64,000 bases of DNA from Phytobacter ursingii. Lineage in GTDB: Bacteria; Pseudomonadota; Gammaproteobacteria; Enterobacterales; Enterobacteriaceae. The position numbers and the translations under genes are program-made. Positions 1-8,952 of the stretch are shown piece by piece (positions within the stretch are counted from its first letter, which is position 1; each line of letters opens with the position of its first letter). Under the pieces are notes generated by a model. That model was not told the origin of the DNA and searched no databases. It was given only the letters and a program-made list of their open reading frames with translations. The stretch lies in contig CABDWT010000018.1 in assembly GCA_901456055.1 (NCBI GenBank), positions 310,001 through 374,000 of the forward strand, given 5' to 3'.

Positions 1-768
1 CATAAAGGCAATACGGTCGTTACCGCAAATAACCGAATCAAACTGGGGTTTCCCCTCATGAATATGCGCTAACAGAATGTCAGGAATATCACGATAGTGT
101 TCATCGCCAAATTGCATATAACAATGATCCAACGTATCGGGATCAATGCCTGCCTCGCGACAGGCGCGCTCCAGCCCTTTTCTGCGACGGGAAGTTGCCA
201 GGTGATTGGCGGGCAGATGCAGACAAATTGGCCGACGATACCCTGCAGCCAGCAACGCCTGTACTGCGGTATATTGCCCCTGTTCATCGTCAGGGATATA
301 GCAGGCAACCGGCTCCCCTTTATTTTGACAGTTTGCCAGCACGCAGGGATGCGTAAGCAATTTTGGCGGGACGCGCACTTCGCGCAGCCCCATGGTAGTG
401 AAAATGATACCCCCGGGTCGGTGCGCAAGGAGAAGATCGACAATATCGTCAGGATTATCATCAGAGAACATATTCACCACGAAGCTGTTCCAGCCGTGTG
501 CGCGGGCAGTCTCCTCAATTGATAGCGTAATTTCTACCGAAAAGGGTGTGGTTACCGTATCCAGTGCGAGGACGCCAATCGTTTTATTTTTCGTTCCGAC
601 ACTGCGGATCTGTTTTGCAGACAGATCGGGGACGTAGTTCAGATGCACAATCGCCGCCTGTACCCGCGCAAGCGTCTCAGGCTTTACGCGTTCAGGGTTA
701 TTCAGTGCCCGAGAAACGGTCATTAACGATACATTGGCCATTTTGGCCACATCTTTTAAAGACGCCAT
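1..768 (-). CDS. fosR: LacI-family repressor of the fructo-oligosaccharide locus (partial, 3' end beyond window)
   Basis: The N-terminal 256 codons are in the window; the gene runs off at base 1. The protein opens with a LacI-type helix-turn-helix (ASLKDVAKMANVSLMTVSRA, residues 2-21) and a hinge region, followed by a periplasmic-binding-protein-like sugar domain containing a GGIIFTTMGLRE stretch. As recalled, it aligns well with the sucrose repressor CscR of E. coli. It is transcribed divergently from the permease gene, and the 266-bp gap holds two copies of a GTTAACGTTA palindrome that suit a LacI dimer. Probable role: repressor released by fructose or a short fructoside. The symbol rests on locus content matching the E. 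coli fos locus; a CscR label would be almost as defensible. Confidence 0.85.
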   Translation of the reverse strand, partial: MASLKDVAKMANVSLMTVSRALNNPERVKPETLARVQAAIVHLNYVPDLSAKQIRSVGTKNKTIGVLALDTVTTPFSVEITLSIEETARAHGWNSFVVNMFSDDNPDDIVDLLLAHRPGGIIFTTMGLREVRVPPKLLTHPCVLANCQNKGEPVACYIPDDEQGQYTAVQALLAAGYRRPICLHLPANHLATSRRRKGLERACREAGIDPDTLDHCYMQFGDEHYRDIPDILLAHIHEGKPQFDSVICGNDRIAFM

Positions 769-900
769 AACCTTCCGTTTAGCATTAACACGCCTCAATC
801 CTCGTTGCGTAAGCGAACCTTCACAATAAAGATTATCCATAAAAATGAACTCATTATTCTAAGCATTCAGCCTGTGATTTTGCGAATTTGGAACAAAAAT

Positions 901-928
901 TTGACACAGATCTCAAAAGACCTATGTT
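901..928 (+). promoter_or_regulatory. Sigma-70 promoter of the fos operon
   Basis: TTGACA (901-906), a 16-bp spacer and TATGTT (923-928) form a good sigma-70 promoter pointing at the permease gene. The -10 hexamer overlaps the first repressor palindrome, as expected if the divergent LacI-type protein represses by blocking polymerase. A second exact TATAAT lies at 1010-1015 but has no convincing -35. Confidence 0.6.
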
Positions 929-937
929 AACGTTAAC
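926..937. promoter_or_regulatory. LacI-type operator O1 (GTTAACGTTAAC)
   Basis: A perfect 12-bp palindrome overlapping the -10 region of the fos promoter. LacI/GalR proteins usually bind palindromes with a central CG step, which this has (AACGTT core). A near-identical copy lies 63 bp downstream. Confidence 0.65.
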
Positions 938-988
938 TTTTGTGATTAACATCGTATATCGACCAAAAAAGCGGTGTGGACGGCATAT

Positions 989-1000
989 GTTAACGTTACC
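989..1000. promoter_or_regulatory. LacI-type operator O2 (GTTAACGTTACC)
   Basis: The second copy of the fos operator with one mismatch. Its centre is 63 bp from that of O1, six turns of B-DNA at 10.5 bp per turn, so the two sites face the same side of the helix. This fits looping or cooperative binding by a tetramer or paired dimers. Confidence 0.6.
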
Positions 1001-1034
1001 ATCGATGCATATAATCCGCTATGAGATTGCTCAG

Positions 1035-2273
1035 ATGAAAAAACGGTCTTCTCGCAACTATTTGCTGCTCAGCGCCCTGCTGTTCTTTTTCTTCGTCACC
1101 TGGTCGTCATCCAGCTCGCTTCTTTCTATATGGCTTCATCAGGAAGTGGGATTAAAAGCGTCTGAAACAGGTATTATCTTTTCCGTCTTATCGGTCTCTG
1201 CCCTGTTCGCTCAGGTTTTCTACGGTTTTATTCAGGACCGTCTTGGCCTGCGTAAAAACCTGCTGTGGTTTATTACGGCACTACTGATCCTCTCCGCCCC
1301 CGCTTATCTCTGTTTTAGCTATTTGCTCAAGCTCAATATCTTACTGGGCAGTATTTTTGGTGGTCTGTTTATTGGCATGACATTTAACGGCGGAATCGGC
1401 GTGCTGGAGTCATATACCGAGCGTGTTGCACGTCAAAGCAATTTTGAATTTGGACGGGCTCGCATGTGGGGCTCTCTGGGTTGGGCCGTCGCAACGTTTT
1501 TTGCCGGGCTGCTGTTTAATATTAATCCTGACCTTAACTTTATAGTGGCGTCATGTTCTGGCATGGTCTTCTTCTGCCTGCTGGCCCGGTTAAAAGTTGC
1601 CGCACCGGCGAGCATGGAGAAACTGGAAATTGGGGCTAAAAAGGTCTCCCTTGAAGATGCCTTGCGCCTACTTATGTTACCTCGTTTCTGGGCACTTATT
1701 TTCTTCGTGGTCGGAACCTGTATTTATGGCGTTTACGATCAGCAATTCCCGGTCTATTTTTCCTCGCAGTTTCCTACCCTGAAGGAAGGAAATGCCATGT
1801 TTGGTTATTTAAATTCATTTCAGGTTTTTCTGGAAGCGGCAGGGATGTTTTGTGCACCGTGGCTGGTTAACCGGATTGGTGCCAAAAATGGCCTTATTTT
1901 CGCCGGTATGGTGATGGCGCTTCGTATGATCGCCTCAGGACTGGTTGAAGGACCGTTGCTCATTTCAATTACAAAACTGCTGCATGCCGTTGAGTTGCCG
2001 ATATTGTTGGTTGCAATATTTAAATATAACAGCCTAAATTTCGACAAGCGTTTGTCTTCCACCATATATCTGGTGGGATTTGCCTGCACCAGCTCCGTTA
2101 TTGGCACCGTGTTATCACCACTGGCGGGCTTTAGCTACGAAAAATTTGGCTTTGCCCAGTCTTATCTGATCATGGGCATTATGGTGTTCTGCACCACATT
2201 TATTTCCATCTTCCTTTTGCGTCCAAATAAGCCCTCAACTGAGCAATCCTTTTTACAGCCAGGCGCTGTGTAA
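1035..2273 (+). CDS. fosT: Oligosaccharide:H+ symporter, LacY/CscB type (fructo-oligosaccharide permease)
   Basis: 412-aa inner-membrane carrier of the LacY branch of the major facilitator superfamily. It takes fructosides such as sucrose or short FOS across the inner membrane with a proton. About twelve hydrophobic segments are visible, with CscB-like stretches including FYGFIQDRLGL, WGSLGWA and a DQQFPVYF loop. The open frame extends up to 888, but the family N-terminus corresponds to MKKRSSRNY at 1035, and the longer reading would place coding sequence over the promoter and operators. The next gene starts 19 bp after the stop, so the two are co-transcribed. Substrate is inferred from context. 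Confidence 0.88.
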   Translation: MKKRSSRNYLLLSALLFFFFVTWSSSSSLLSIWLHQEVGLKASETGIIFSVLSVSALFAQVFYGFIQDRLGLRKNLLWFITALLILSAPAYLCFSYLLKLNILLGSIFGGLFIGMTFNGGIGVLESYTERVARQSNFEFGRARMWGSLGWAVATFFAGLLFNINPDLNFIVASCSGMVFFCLLARLKVAAPASMEKLEIGAKKVSLEDALRLLMLPRFWALIFFVVGTCIYGVYDQQFPVYFSSQFPTLKEGNAMFGYLNSFQVFLEAAGMFCAPWLVNRIGAKNGLIFAGMVMALRMIASGLVEGPLLISITKLLHAVELPILLVAIFKYNSLNFDKRLSSTIYLVGFACTSSVIGTVLSPLAGFSYEKFGFAQSYLIMGIMVFCTTFISIFLLRPNKPSTEQSFLQPGAV

Positions 2274-2292
2274 TTTATCGGGAGAAACGACA

Positions 2293-3729
2293 ATGACATC
2301 CTTGTTAAAAAAGGCCGAAGAGACGCTTGAAAAAGCACATGCCGGAATTAACCCCCGTTGGTATCCACGCTATCACCTCGCCGCACGGGCGGGCTGGATG
2401 AACGATCCTAACGGGCTGGTATGGTTTAACGGTTGGTACCATGCATTCTATCAACATCATCCCTATTCAACAAAATGGGGGCCGATGCACTGGGGGCATG
2501 CCCGCAGTAAAGATTTAATTCACTGGGAACATCTGCCTGTTGCCCTTGCTCCGGAAGGTCCGGCAGATAAAGACGGCTGTTTTTCCGGCTCCGCCGTAGT
2601 GGTTGGCGATACGCTGGCATTGATTTACACCGGACATAAATTCCACGGACCGGCTGATACGGATGACAATCTCTATCAGGTGCAATGTCTGGCAACCAGT
2701 GGTGATGGTATCCATTTCGAACGTCATGGAATGGTCATTGATACTCCTCCAGGATTGCATCATTTCCGCGACCCGAAGGTATGGCGTGAAGGGGAATTCT
2801 GGTACATGGTTGTGGGCTCACGCGTCGGAGATACCGGCCAGGTACGCCTTTACCGTTCAGTCGATCTTCATAAATGGTATGACGAGGGCATTTTTGCCGA
2901 GGCTGAACAAGGTATGGGCTATATGTGGGAATGCCCTGATTTCTTTACCCTGAACGACAGGCGTGTACTGATGTTCTCTCCCCAGGGCGTGGCGGCTAAA
3001 GGTTATCAAAACCGTAACCTCTTCCAGAGTGGATATTTGCTCGGTGAATGGCAGCCAGGCCAGCCGTTTACCCATGACGGACAATTCATTGAGATAGATA
3101 GCGGTCACGATTTTTATGCCCCGCAAAGTTTCCTGAGTCCCGACGGACGTCGAATCGTCATAGGATGGCTGGATATGTGGGAATCACCGATGCCGGAGCA
3201 GCAGGATGGCTGGGCGGGTATGCTCTCCCTGCCGCGCGAATTAACCTTAGGTGATAATAATCGCCTGATTATGAAGCCCGTCGAAGAAGTGTCAGCCATG
3301 CGAGGGAGTTATTTTCCCGTCCCTGCCCATTGTCTGAAGAATCAACAGGTATTTGTCGCTGCAGATGCCGAAGCAGTAGAATTAATCCTGCAATGGAACT
3401 GTAACGAGTCTGCGGCGGAACAGTATGGCGTTACGCTGGGAGATGGATTACGTGTTTACGTTGATAACCAGGCTCAGCGTCTGGTGTTAGAGCGTAATTA
3501 TCTTGATTTCTCGCTGGCGGGAACGCGCAGCATTCCACTGCCCGAGGGTAATAGACTTTCACTGCGAATATTTATTGATCGTTCGTCCGTCGAAGTTTTT
3601 GTCAATGAAGGCGAAGCCTGTTTAAGCAGCCGAATTTATCCGCAGCCAGGACAACGCGATATAGTATTATTTGCAAATAGCGGAACTGCTGTGTTGAAAG
3701 AAGCAGGATACTGGTCACTGGATAAATAA
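2293..3729 (+). CDS. fosGH1: Cytoplasmic GH32 beta-fructosidase (sucrose/FOS hydrolase)
   Basis: 478-aa glycoside hydrolase family 32 enzyme that removes terminal fructose from sucrose or fructo-oligosaccharides. All three family hallmarks are present: WMNDPNG with the nucleophile Asp38, FRDP with the transition-state stabiliser Asp160, and WECPD with the acid/base Glu213. A C-terminal beta-sandwich with the GH32 signature SVEVFVNEGE follows. There is no signal peptide, so it acts on sugar imported by the preceding permease. SD GGGAG lies 8 bp before the ATG. It resembles CscA. Which of the two hydrolases is GH1 and which GH2 in the published naming is uncertain. Confidence 0.9.
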   Translation: MTSLLKKAEETLEKAHAGINPRWYPRYHLAARAGWMNDPNGLVWFNGWYHAFYQHHPYSTKWGPMHWGHARSKDLIHWEHLPVALAPEGPADKDGCFSGSAVVVGDTLALIYTGHKFHGPADTDDNLYQVQCLATSGDGIHFERHGMVIDTPPGLHHFRDPKVWREGEFWYMVVGSRVGDTGQVRLYRSVDLHKWYDEGIFAEAEQGMGYMWECPDFFTLNDRRVLMFSPQGVAAKGYQNRNLFQSGYLLGEWQPGQPFTHDGQFIEIDSGHDFYAPQSFLSPDGRRIVIGWLDMWESPMPEQQDGWAGMLSLPRELTLGDNNRLIMKPVEEVSAMRGSYFPVPAHCLKNQQVFVAADAEAVELILQWNCNESAAEQYGVTLGDGLRVYVDNQAQRLVLERNYLDFSLAGTRSIPLPEGNRLSLRIFIDRSSVEVFVNEGEACLSSRIYPQPGQRDIVLFANSGTAVLKEAGYWSLDK

Positions 3730-3821
3730 TTACGCTCGATCTCATATTACTTTTTATATTGTGTATTTTTTGTGCCAGTCTCTGGCTGGCATTATATTGT
3801 CTGAAATAACGAGATAGAAAA

Positions 3822-5105
3822 ATGGATGAGAAATTAGCACAACATAACGCCCTAATTAAAAGCAGGACAAAACCATCTTCAAAGAAAAAAGCACTGGCGC
3901 TATTTTTATCCTTTGCTTCTTTTCCAGCCTTCGCCGAAAACAATACAGAGATATCGGATACTTACACCGGGAACTATCAAAGCTATTTCCACGATGAGGA
4001 TGACAGCCTTCAACACAGCCTTTCAACAACAAAAACCGATGCTCAACATTCAGCAACGCGCATCCCTTCGTCCCCAGTAAAGGAAGGAACAGCAACGGTA
4101 CAGCCGTCTCCGTCAGTACCTGCAGCACTTCCTTCTGAGGCCAGCAGCACGACATCGGCAGCAAATCAGACTGTTGCAGCAAACAATTCTGACGATGTAA
4201 GTCTGTTACGCTTGAGGCAGGAAGCTCCCCCGGTTCACTGGGACAGTATCGGACGCAATATGGAAGCTGGCGGTTTACATGGAAACATCGGCAGCCAGAT
4301 AGAAATTGATGACGTCCGCTGGAATAATAAAAATAAAAATAGCGGTAAATTCAAGCTTGCAACCATTCAAGCTTTTTTAAGACATGATGAATTACCGAAC
4401 TGGTACTTTGGCTTCTGGAATGCCAGGGAAGACAGCTATAAAGGACAATTCAGTAATCAGGACTACAAAGGAACGAACACCATAAATGAGCTTTTTGTCG
4501 GTCATATTTTCGAGACCTGGCGCGGGAATATCGGCACAGAAGTTATGGTTGGTTCAGAAACGGCAACGAAACGCTGGAAAAACCGCGTTAAAGTCTGGCA
4601 GGACTTACGCTTAACGAATAAATGGAGCATTGCCGGATACGCTTATGGTGAATACCAACCTCAGGGGAATCAACCTGGTAATGGCGATCTCGAACAATAT
4701 ATTTTTGAAACTGAACCGGCAATCCAGTACCGGGTAAATCCAGATCTCGGTCTGTATTTACGCCCATATTATTATTATAACCGGCAGGTGCGTGAAAACT
4801 GGGGTGATATTGTTGAACAGGAATGGAAAGTAACGGCCGGATTCTGGCGAAACTGGTATCCCTTACTAACGTCAATGTATATCGGCTTCGGGCAGGACAA
4901 AATTGAGAACGCCAGTAACGCAAATGAACTGTTTTATGATGGTCGCTACAAATTTATAGGCGGCACTATCAGTTATCCCGTCTTTGGTGAAGTTCGTCTG
5001 TATGGTGAATTCAAAGCGTCATTCACGAAAGAAACAGGACTCTGGACGTACACAGGTCACTCCTGGAATCCTTTCACTGTCGTTGGTGTGACTTATAACT
5101 TTTGA
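3822..5105 (+). CDS. fosX: Outer-membrane sugar porin with Ser/Thr/Pro-rich N-terminal linker
   Basis: 427-aa exported protein. It has an unusually long basic n-region, a hydrophobic core and a likely signal-peptidase site AFA|E after residue 38. Residues about 40-130 form a low-complexity Ser/Thr/Ala/Pro/Gln linker. From about 135 onward the protein is an amphipathic beta-barrel rich in Trp and Tyr that ends in YNF, a typical outer-membrane C-terminus. The barrel is clearly paralogous to the second porin of this operon (shared LPxWY, VGHxF and WGDI patterns). Probable role: letting fructo-oligosaccharides cross the outer membrane. The linker is absent from the paralogue and its job is unknown. 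X/Y naming is uncertain. Confidence 0.8.
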   Translation: MDEKLAQHNALIKSRTKPSSKKKALALFLSFASFPAFAENNTEISDTYTGNYQSYFHDEDDSLQHSLSTTKTDAQHSATRIPSSPVKEGTATVQPSPSVPAALPSEASSTTSAANQTVAANNSDDVSLLRLRQEAPPVHWDSIGRNMEAGGLHGNIGSQIEIDDVRWNNKNKNSGKFKLATIQAFLRHDELPNWYFGFWNAREDSYKGQFSNQDYKGTNTINELFVGHIFETWRGNIGTEVMVGSETATKRWKNRVKVWQDLRLTNKWSIAGYAYGEYQPQGNQPGNGDLEQYIFETEPAIQYRVNPDLGLYLRPYYYYNRQVRENWGDIVEQEWKVTAGFWRNWYPLLTSMYIGFGQDKIENASNANELFYDGRYKFIGGTISYPVFGEVRLYGEFKASFTKETGLWTYTGHSWNPFTVVGVTYNF

Positions 5106-5120
5106 TACTCAGGGTGTAGC

Positions 5121-6614
5121 ATGAGAACATTTATTACGGCGACGTTCGTCGCCCTGCTGGCGCTTTCTGTTGGAAATACCCCCGCGTATTCGCAGATGTC
5201 TAAAGAAACATTACAGAACAAAAGTATCAGCCAGGTGAATGACTTTTTCCCGCGCATTGAAGGGTCATTTATTGGCGATCCAATGCCTGTCTATAATGAA
5301 GGTGTGTTTAATATTTTTTATCTCAATGATGTGCGCGGCGGCAGCGATTTAGGCGTACATGCGATTCACCTGCTCTCCAGCGCCAACTTATATAATTATC
5401 AGAACCATTCTGAGGTTATTCCTTACGTTAATGATGTCAATGATCCAGAACTGCTTTTAGGGACTGGCTCCATTATCAAAGTGGGCGATACCTGGCATGC
5501 ATGGTATACCGCACACAATGAAAATGTATTTCCGGTTGAGTCAATCATGCATGCCACCAGTAAAGATCGTTTTCACTGGGTCAAACATCCACAGGACACC
5601 ATCCTGCCGGGCGCTAACTATCGGGGCAATGACTTCCGCGATCCACATGTTGTCTGGGTTGATGAAAAGAAAGAATACTGGATGCTGATCACAACCCGCA
5701 GCAAGGGTCGCGGGATTATCGCGCGCTACAGCTCAACAGATTTAAAAAACTGGGAAGACCGTGGAGTATTTTTTGACAACGACACCATCACCAGTAATTC
5801 AAACCTTGAATGCCCGACACTGGTCTTCTTTAACGGGCGCTGGTATCTGAGCTTTAGCGATCAGTGGCCACTACGGTTGACACAGTACCGCGTTGCGGAC
5901 AATCCAGAAGGGCCATGGCATAAGATGGATAATTATGTTGTGGATGGCTCAGGTTTGTATGCCGGTAAATTGACCATCAAGGATGGACGGTTATTTGTGT
6001 TTGGATGGATCCCGACAAAGGCAGGAAACAGCGACAGTGGCAATATCGACTGGGCAGGAAACCTCGTCGTCCATGAATTGACCGCAGGTATAAAAGGTCA
6101 GCTCAACAGCATAATTCCACAAGAGCTTCAGAAGGCGATCAAAGATAACCGTGGGCCGGTTCAGATGATACAGCCGGTTAAAACGCTCAAGACCTCAACA
6201 CAATTTGGTCCCTTACAGTCAACTATTTATCCGTCTTTACCCAGGCGTGGGGAACTGTCCGCAACAGTGGATATTCCCTCCTCGGGAATGGTCATGAGCT
6301 TCGGGCTGAAAGATGACCGCGTGAGTGACGCGACGCTAAACGTTGTATTCAACAGGAGCAAAGGCAAAGTTTATTTCTTTAATTCTCCATTGGCGTCCAT
6401 CAATCAGAGTAATGCTGAATCCTGGGTTAATGTTCCGCTCGGTGAGAAAATTAATCTTCGTGTGCTGATACAGAACTCAATAGCCGTTTTTTATATTAAT
6501 GACAAAGCGGCATTTAGCACCCGTATGTATTCCATGCCGGAAAATCACTGGAGTATCAGTCTGCCTCAACACGATAGTCTCCATGCAACGTTGCAATTTA
6601 AAGAAATGATCTAA
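5121..6614 (+). CDS. fosGH2: Exported GH32-family fructan/FOS hydrolase
   Basis: 497-aa family-32 hydrolase with a classical signal peptide (MRTFITATFVALLALSVG..., probable cleavage near residue 24), so it acts in the periplasm or outside. The sites diverge from the cytoplasmic enzyme: GDPMP replaces NDPNG (nucleophile Asp53), FRDP holds Asp174 and LECPT holds Glu230, so all three catalytic carboxylates are kept. A C-terminal beta-sandwich follows. It sits between the two porins, 15 bp after the first. Probable role: trimming longer fructans or FOS in the periplasm before uptake; it could also be a levanase or inulinase. It is not a lipoprotein. Confidence 0.85.
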   Translation: MRTFITATFVALLALSVGNTPAYSQMSKETLQNKSISQVNDFFPRIEGSFIGDPMPVYNEGVFNIFYLNDVRGGSDLGVHAIHLLSSANLYNYQNHSEVIPYVNDVNDPELLLGTGSIIKVGDTWHAWYTAHNENVFPVESIMHATSKDRFHWVKHPQDTILPGANYRGNDFRDPHVVWVDEKKEYWMLITTRSKGRGIIARYSSTDLKNWEDRGVFFDNDTITSNSNLECPTLVFFNGRWYLSFSDQWPLRLTQYRVADNPEGPWHKMDNYVVDGSGLYAGKLTIKDGRLFVFGWIPTKAGNSDSGNIDWAGNLVVHELTAGIKGQLNSIIPQELQKAIKDNRGPVQMIQPVKTLKTSTQFGPLQSTIYPSLPRRGELSATVDIPSSGMVMSFGLKDDRVSDATLNVVFNRSKGKVYFFNSPLASINQSNAESWVNVPLGEKINLRVLIQNSIAVFYINDKAAFSTRMYSMPENHWSISLPQHDSLHATLQFKEMI

Positions 6615-6626
6615 AGGGATATTATT

Positions 6627-7640
6627 ATGAAAAACCATCATGCCCTGGCTGTTATTTTTTCTCTTATGCTTCCGACTCTGGCAAATGCAAGCATGAGCAT
6701 CATGAAAGATTTATCGGGCAAGGTCATTGCCGTCGATCCATGGTCCTATCTGGATGAAGACGTCATGTGGACATCAGCACGCTCCTCCAATCCTGCGGGC
6801 GGGCGCGTTCATGGTCAACTTAAAATGAAATATGCCATTGAAGATAATAACTGGCGAAACAGCCATTTTCACAACGGTAATGATTCGCTGACTTTTGTTC
6901 AAGGGGTTATGCGCAATGATGCTTTACCCGGTTGGTATCTGGCATTTTCGGAAGGCAGAACCACGAATTATAATGGCACATGGGAAAACCAGACCTATCT
7001 CAGCCAGAATCAATGGACTCAACTTATTGTCGGCCATGAATATTTCTACAAACGCCTGCGCTATGGCTGGGACGTTATGGGAGGAAGTGCGTCAATTGAA
7101 GATCGCTGGCAGGCACGCGTCAAATTCTTTACCGATCTGCGCGTGACAGATAATTTTTCGTTCTTCAATTATCTCTATCAACAGATTGATCATCGCCGTA
7201 GCGGAGGTTCTCAAAATGATCGTGACGTGCGCTCATTCCAGATTGAGCCCGGTATTCAATATATTATCAACAACACCACCGGTGTCTGGTTACGTCAGAA
7301 ATTTGCTTCTGCAGTATTAGACAGAGCGCAATGGGGTGATATCGATGACAAAACCTGGACCACCTCAATGGGTATTTGGCACAACTGGGGAAAATTATCA
7401 ACGACGTTCAGCGGGGGGTATGGACATTATAAGAAAAATAATGCCCAGCGCGAAGATGGTGAAGTGTTCCAGAATACCAGAAACCGCTTCCTCAAAGTAT
7501 CGGCTAATTACCCTCTGACTTCCCGATTTACCCTCTCCGGAGAGATAACAGGTTCATTAATTAATCAGAGTGGGAGTTGGGTAACGCACGGTGATGCCAT
7601 TACCACCGACTATAAACTCATGCTGGATTACAATTTTTAA
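6627..7640 (+). CDS. fosY: Outer-membrane sugar porin (paralogue of the first porin)
   Basis: 337 aa with a clean signal peptide (cleavage near ANA|S, residue 21) and a beta-barrel rich in aromatic residues ending YNF. It shares LPGWY, VGHEYF, DLRVTDNFS and QWGDID patterns with the porin two genes upstream but lacks the Ser/Pro linker. It starts 12 bp after the exported hydrolase. Two related channels in one operon suggest different substrate sizes, or a channel plus a docking version. Specificity for fructo-oligosaccharides is inferred from context only. Confidence 0.8.
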   Translation: MKNHHALAVIFSLMLPTLANASMSIMKDLSGKVIAVDPWSYLDEDVMWTSARSSNPAGGRVHGQLKMKYAIEDNNWRNSHFHNGNDSLTFVQGVMRNDALPGWYLAFSEGRTTNYNGTWENQTYLSQNQWTQLIVGHEYFYKRLRYGWDVMGGSASIEDRWQARVKFFTDLRVTDNFSFFNYLYQQIDHRRSGGSQNDRDVRSFQIEPGIQYIINNTTGVWLRQKFASAVLDRAQWGDIDDKTWTTSMGIWHNWGKLSTTFSGGYGHYKKNNAQREDGEVFQNTRNRFLKVSANYPLTSRFTLSGEITGSLINQSGSWVTHGDAITTDYKLMLDYNF

Positions 7641-7663
7641 AATCATTTTTATATAACTTCAGC

Positions 7664-7724
7664 GGAATGAAGGAAGCGTATATCGCCCTGCCGGGATATC
7701 CGCTTCCGTACCGCTGGTCATTCC
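7664..7724 (+). other. Nested intercistronic hairpin before the fructokinase gene
   Basis: GGAATGA (7664-7670) pairs with TCATTCC (7718-7724), and inside it GGAAGCG (7672-7678) pairs with CGCTTCC (7701-7707), with an ATATC/GATAT extension. There is no run of T after it, so it is a mRNA processing or stability element or weak attenuator rather than a clear terminator. Confidence 0.45.
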
Positions 7725-7756
7725 AGGGTAAGAATAATTAACTTTGAGGTGATGTC

Positions 7757-8704
7757 ATGAATATTTGGACTCTTGGCGATGCGGTAGTCGATCTCTTACC
7801 GCTTTCGGATATGCAGTATCAGGCCTGTGCCGGAGGCGCGCCCTTCAATGTAGCGGTAGGAACTGCACGTTTGAATTGTCTGAGTGGATTTATTGGTCGG
7901 GTCGGTGACGACGATTTCGGTCTTTTTTTAAAGAAAACCCTCTGCGCATCAGGAGTTTCTGTCCAGAGTATGCAGATGGACCCTCATCACCGAACCAGTA
8001 CCGTACTGGTCTCCCTGAATAATCACGGGGAGCGTGGATTTACGTTTCTTACCAATCCTTCGGCAGATCAGTTTTTAACACCTGACGCTCTCCCCGATTT
8101 AAGTACCGGAATATTGCATTTCTGCTCTCTGGCGCTCGTCGCCAAAACCTGTCGCAATACGTTAGTTACGGCAATCGAAAAAATAAAACAGAGTAGCGGT
8201 TTGCTGAGTTTTGATGTGAACTTACGTGAGCAAATGTGGAGCGATCGGCAGGAGATGCATGACACTGTGCACCATTTTGCCCTACAGGCTGACATACTTA
8301 AATTATCTGAGGAAGAATGGTACTGGCTGGCAGAGACACACGATTTTAACCAGGCGCTGGATTTTCTTAAAACCCTACCAGCACGCCTGAAGGTCGTAAC
8401 CTATGGCGCGCAAGGCGCAATGATTCTGCAGAACGACATGATTATTCATTTTAATGGCTACACCGTAAACAGCGTTGATACAACGGGAGCAGGTGATGCG
8501 TTCCTGGCGGGCTTACTTGCTTATATCGCTCAAGCTGGAATGCCGCAGGACATTGAACAAATCAAAGACGCCATGACGCAGGCCAGCGCCTGCGGCGCAC
8601 TGGCAACAACCCGGAAAGGCGCGCTGACAGCCCTACCGGATAGTAAGACCCTGAATGAATTTATCAGACAATATCCTCTGCTGGACTATGAGATAAAAGC
8701 GTAG
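7757..8704 (+). CDS. fosK: Fructokinase, PfkB/ribokinase family
   Basis: 315-aa cytoplasmic kinase that phosphorylates the fructose released by the two GH32 enzymes, feeding glycolysis. It has an N-terminal substrate-binding GGAPFNVA motif and the C-terminal PfkB signature DTTGAGD (residues 241-247) with the catalytic base Asp247. The start is set by GAGG seven bases upstream. It is the last gene of the operon, separated from the porin by 116 bp containing a hairpin. It resembles CscK/ScrK. Confidence 0.9.
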   Translation: MNIWTLGDAVVDLLPLSDMQYQACAGGAPFNVAVGTARLNCLSGFIGRVGDDDFGLFLKKTLCASGVSVQSMQMDPHHRTSTVLVSLNNHGERGFTFLTNPSADQFLTPDALPDLSTGILHFCSLALVAKTCRNTLVTAIEKIKQSSGLLSFDVNLREQMWSDRQEMHDTVHHFALQADILKLSEEEWYWLAETHDFNQALDFLKTLPARLKVVTYGAQGAMILQNDMIIHFNGYTVNSVDTTGAGDAFLAGLLAYIAQAGMPQDIEQIKDAMTQASACGALATTRKGALTALPDSKTLNEFIRQYPLLDYEIKA

Positions 8705-8952
8705 CCTTAACGATAGCCAGCACCATCCCGGCCTGAAGCGTTCCGGTGCAAGCCACCGGGACTCGTTTTGCTGTCCTCCTCCCTGTTTTGAAACGAAATA
8801 TTAAGTGTGATCTCCGCTTATGACGCGGCGCGATCGGCCGCGGAAGGCATGACAGCTGCGATACGAAAAAGTAGAAATGCGCACATGTTTACATGATTGA
8901 TAAAAAGCTAATGACGCCAACGCCCCTTAACAGCGGATAACAAGTCAATTTA

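Noticed and set aside
941-956. CRP site TGTGATTAACATCGTA in the fos promoter
   Set aside because: Only the left half matches; the right half TCGTA is poor and it lies downstream of the predicted -10.
888-1034. Extended N-terminus of the fos permease frame
   Set aside because: It would code across the promoter and both operators, and the family N-terminus starts at 1035.
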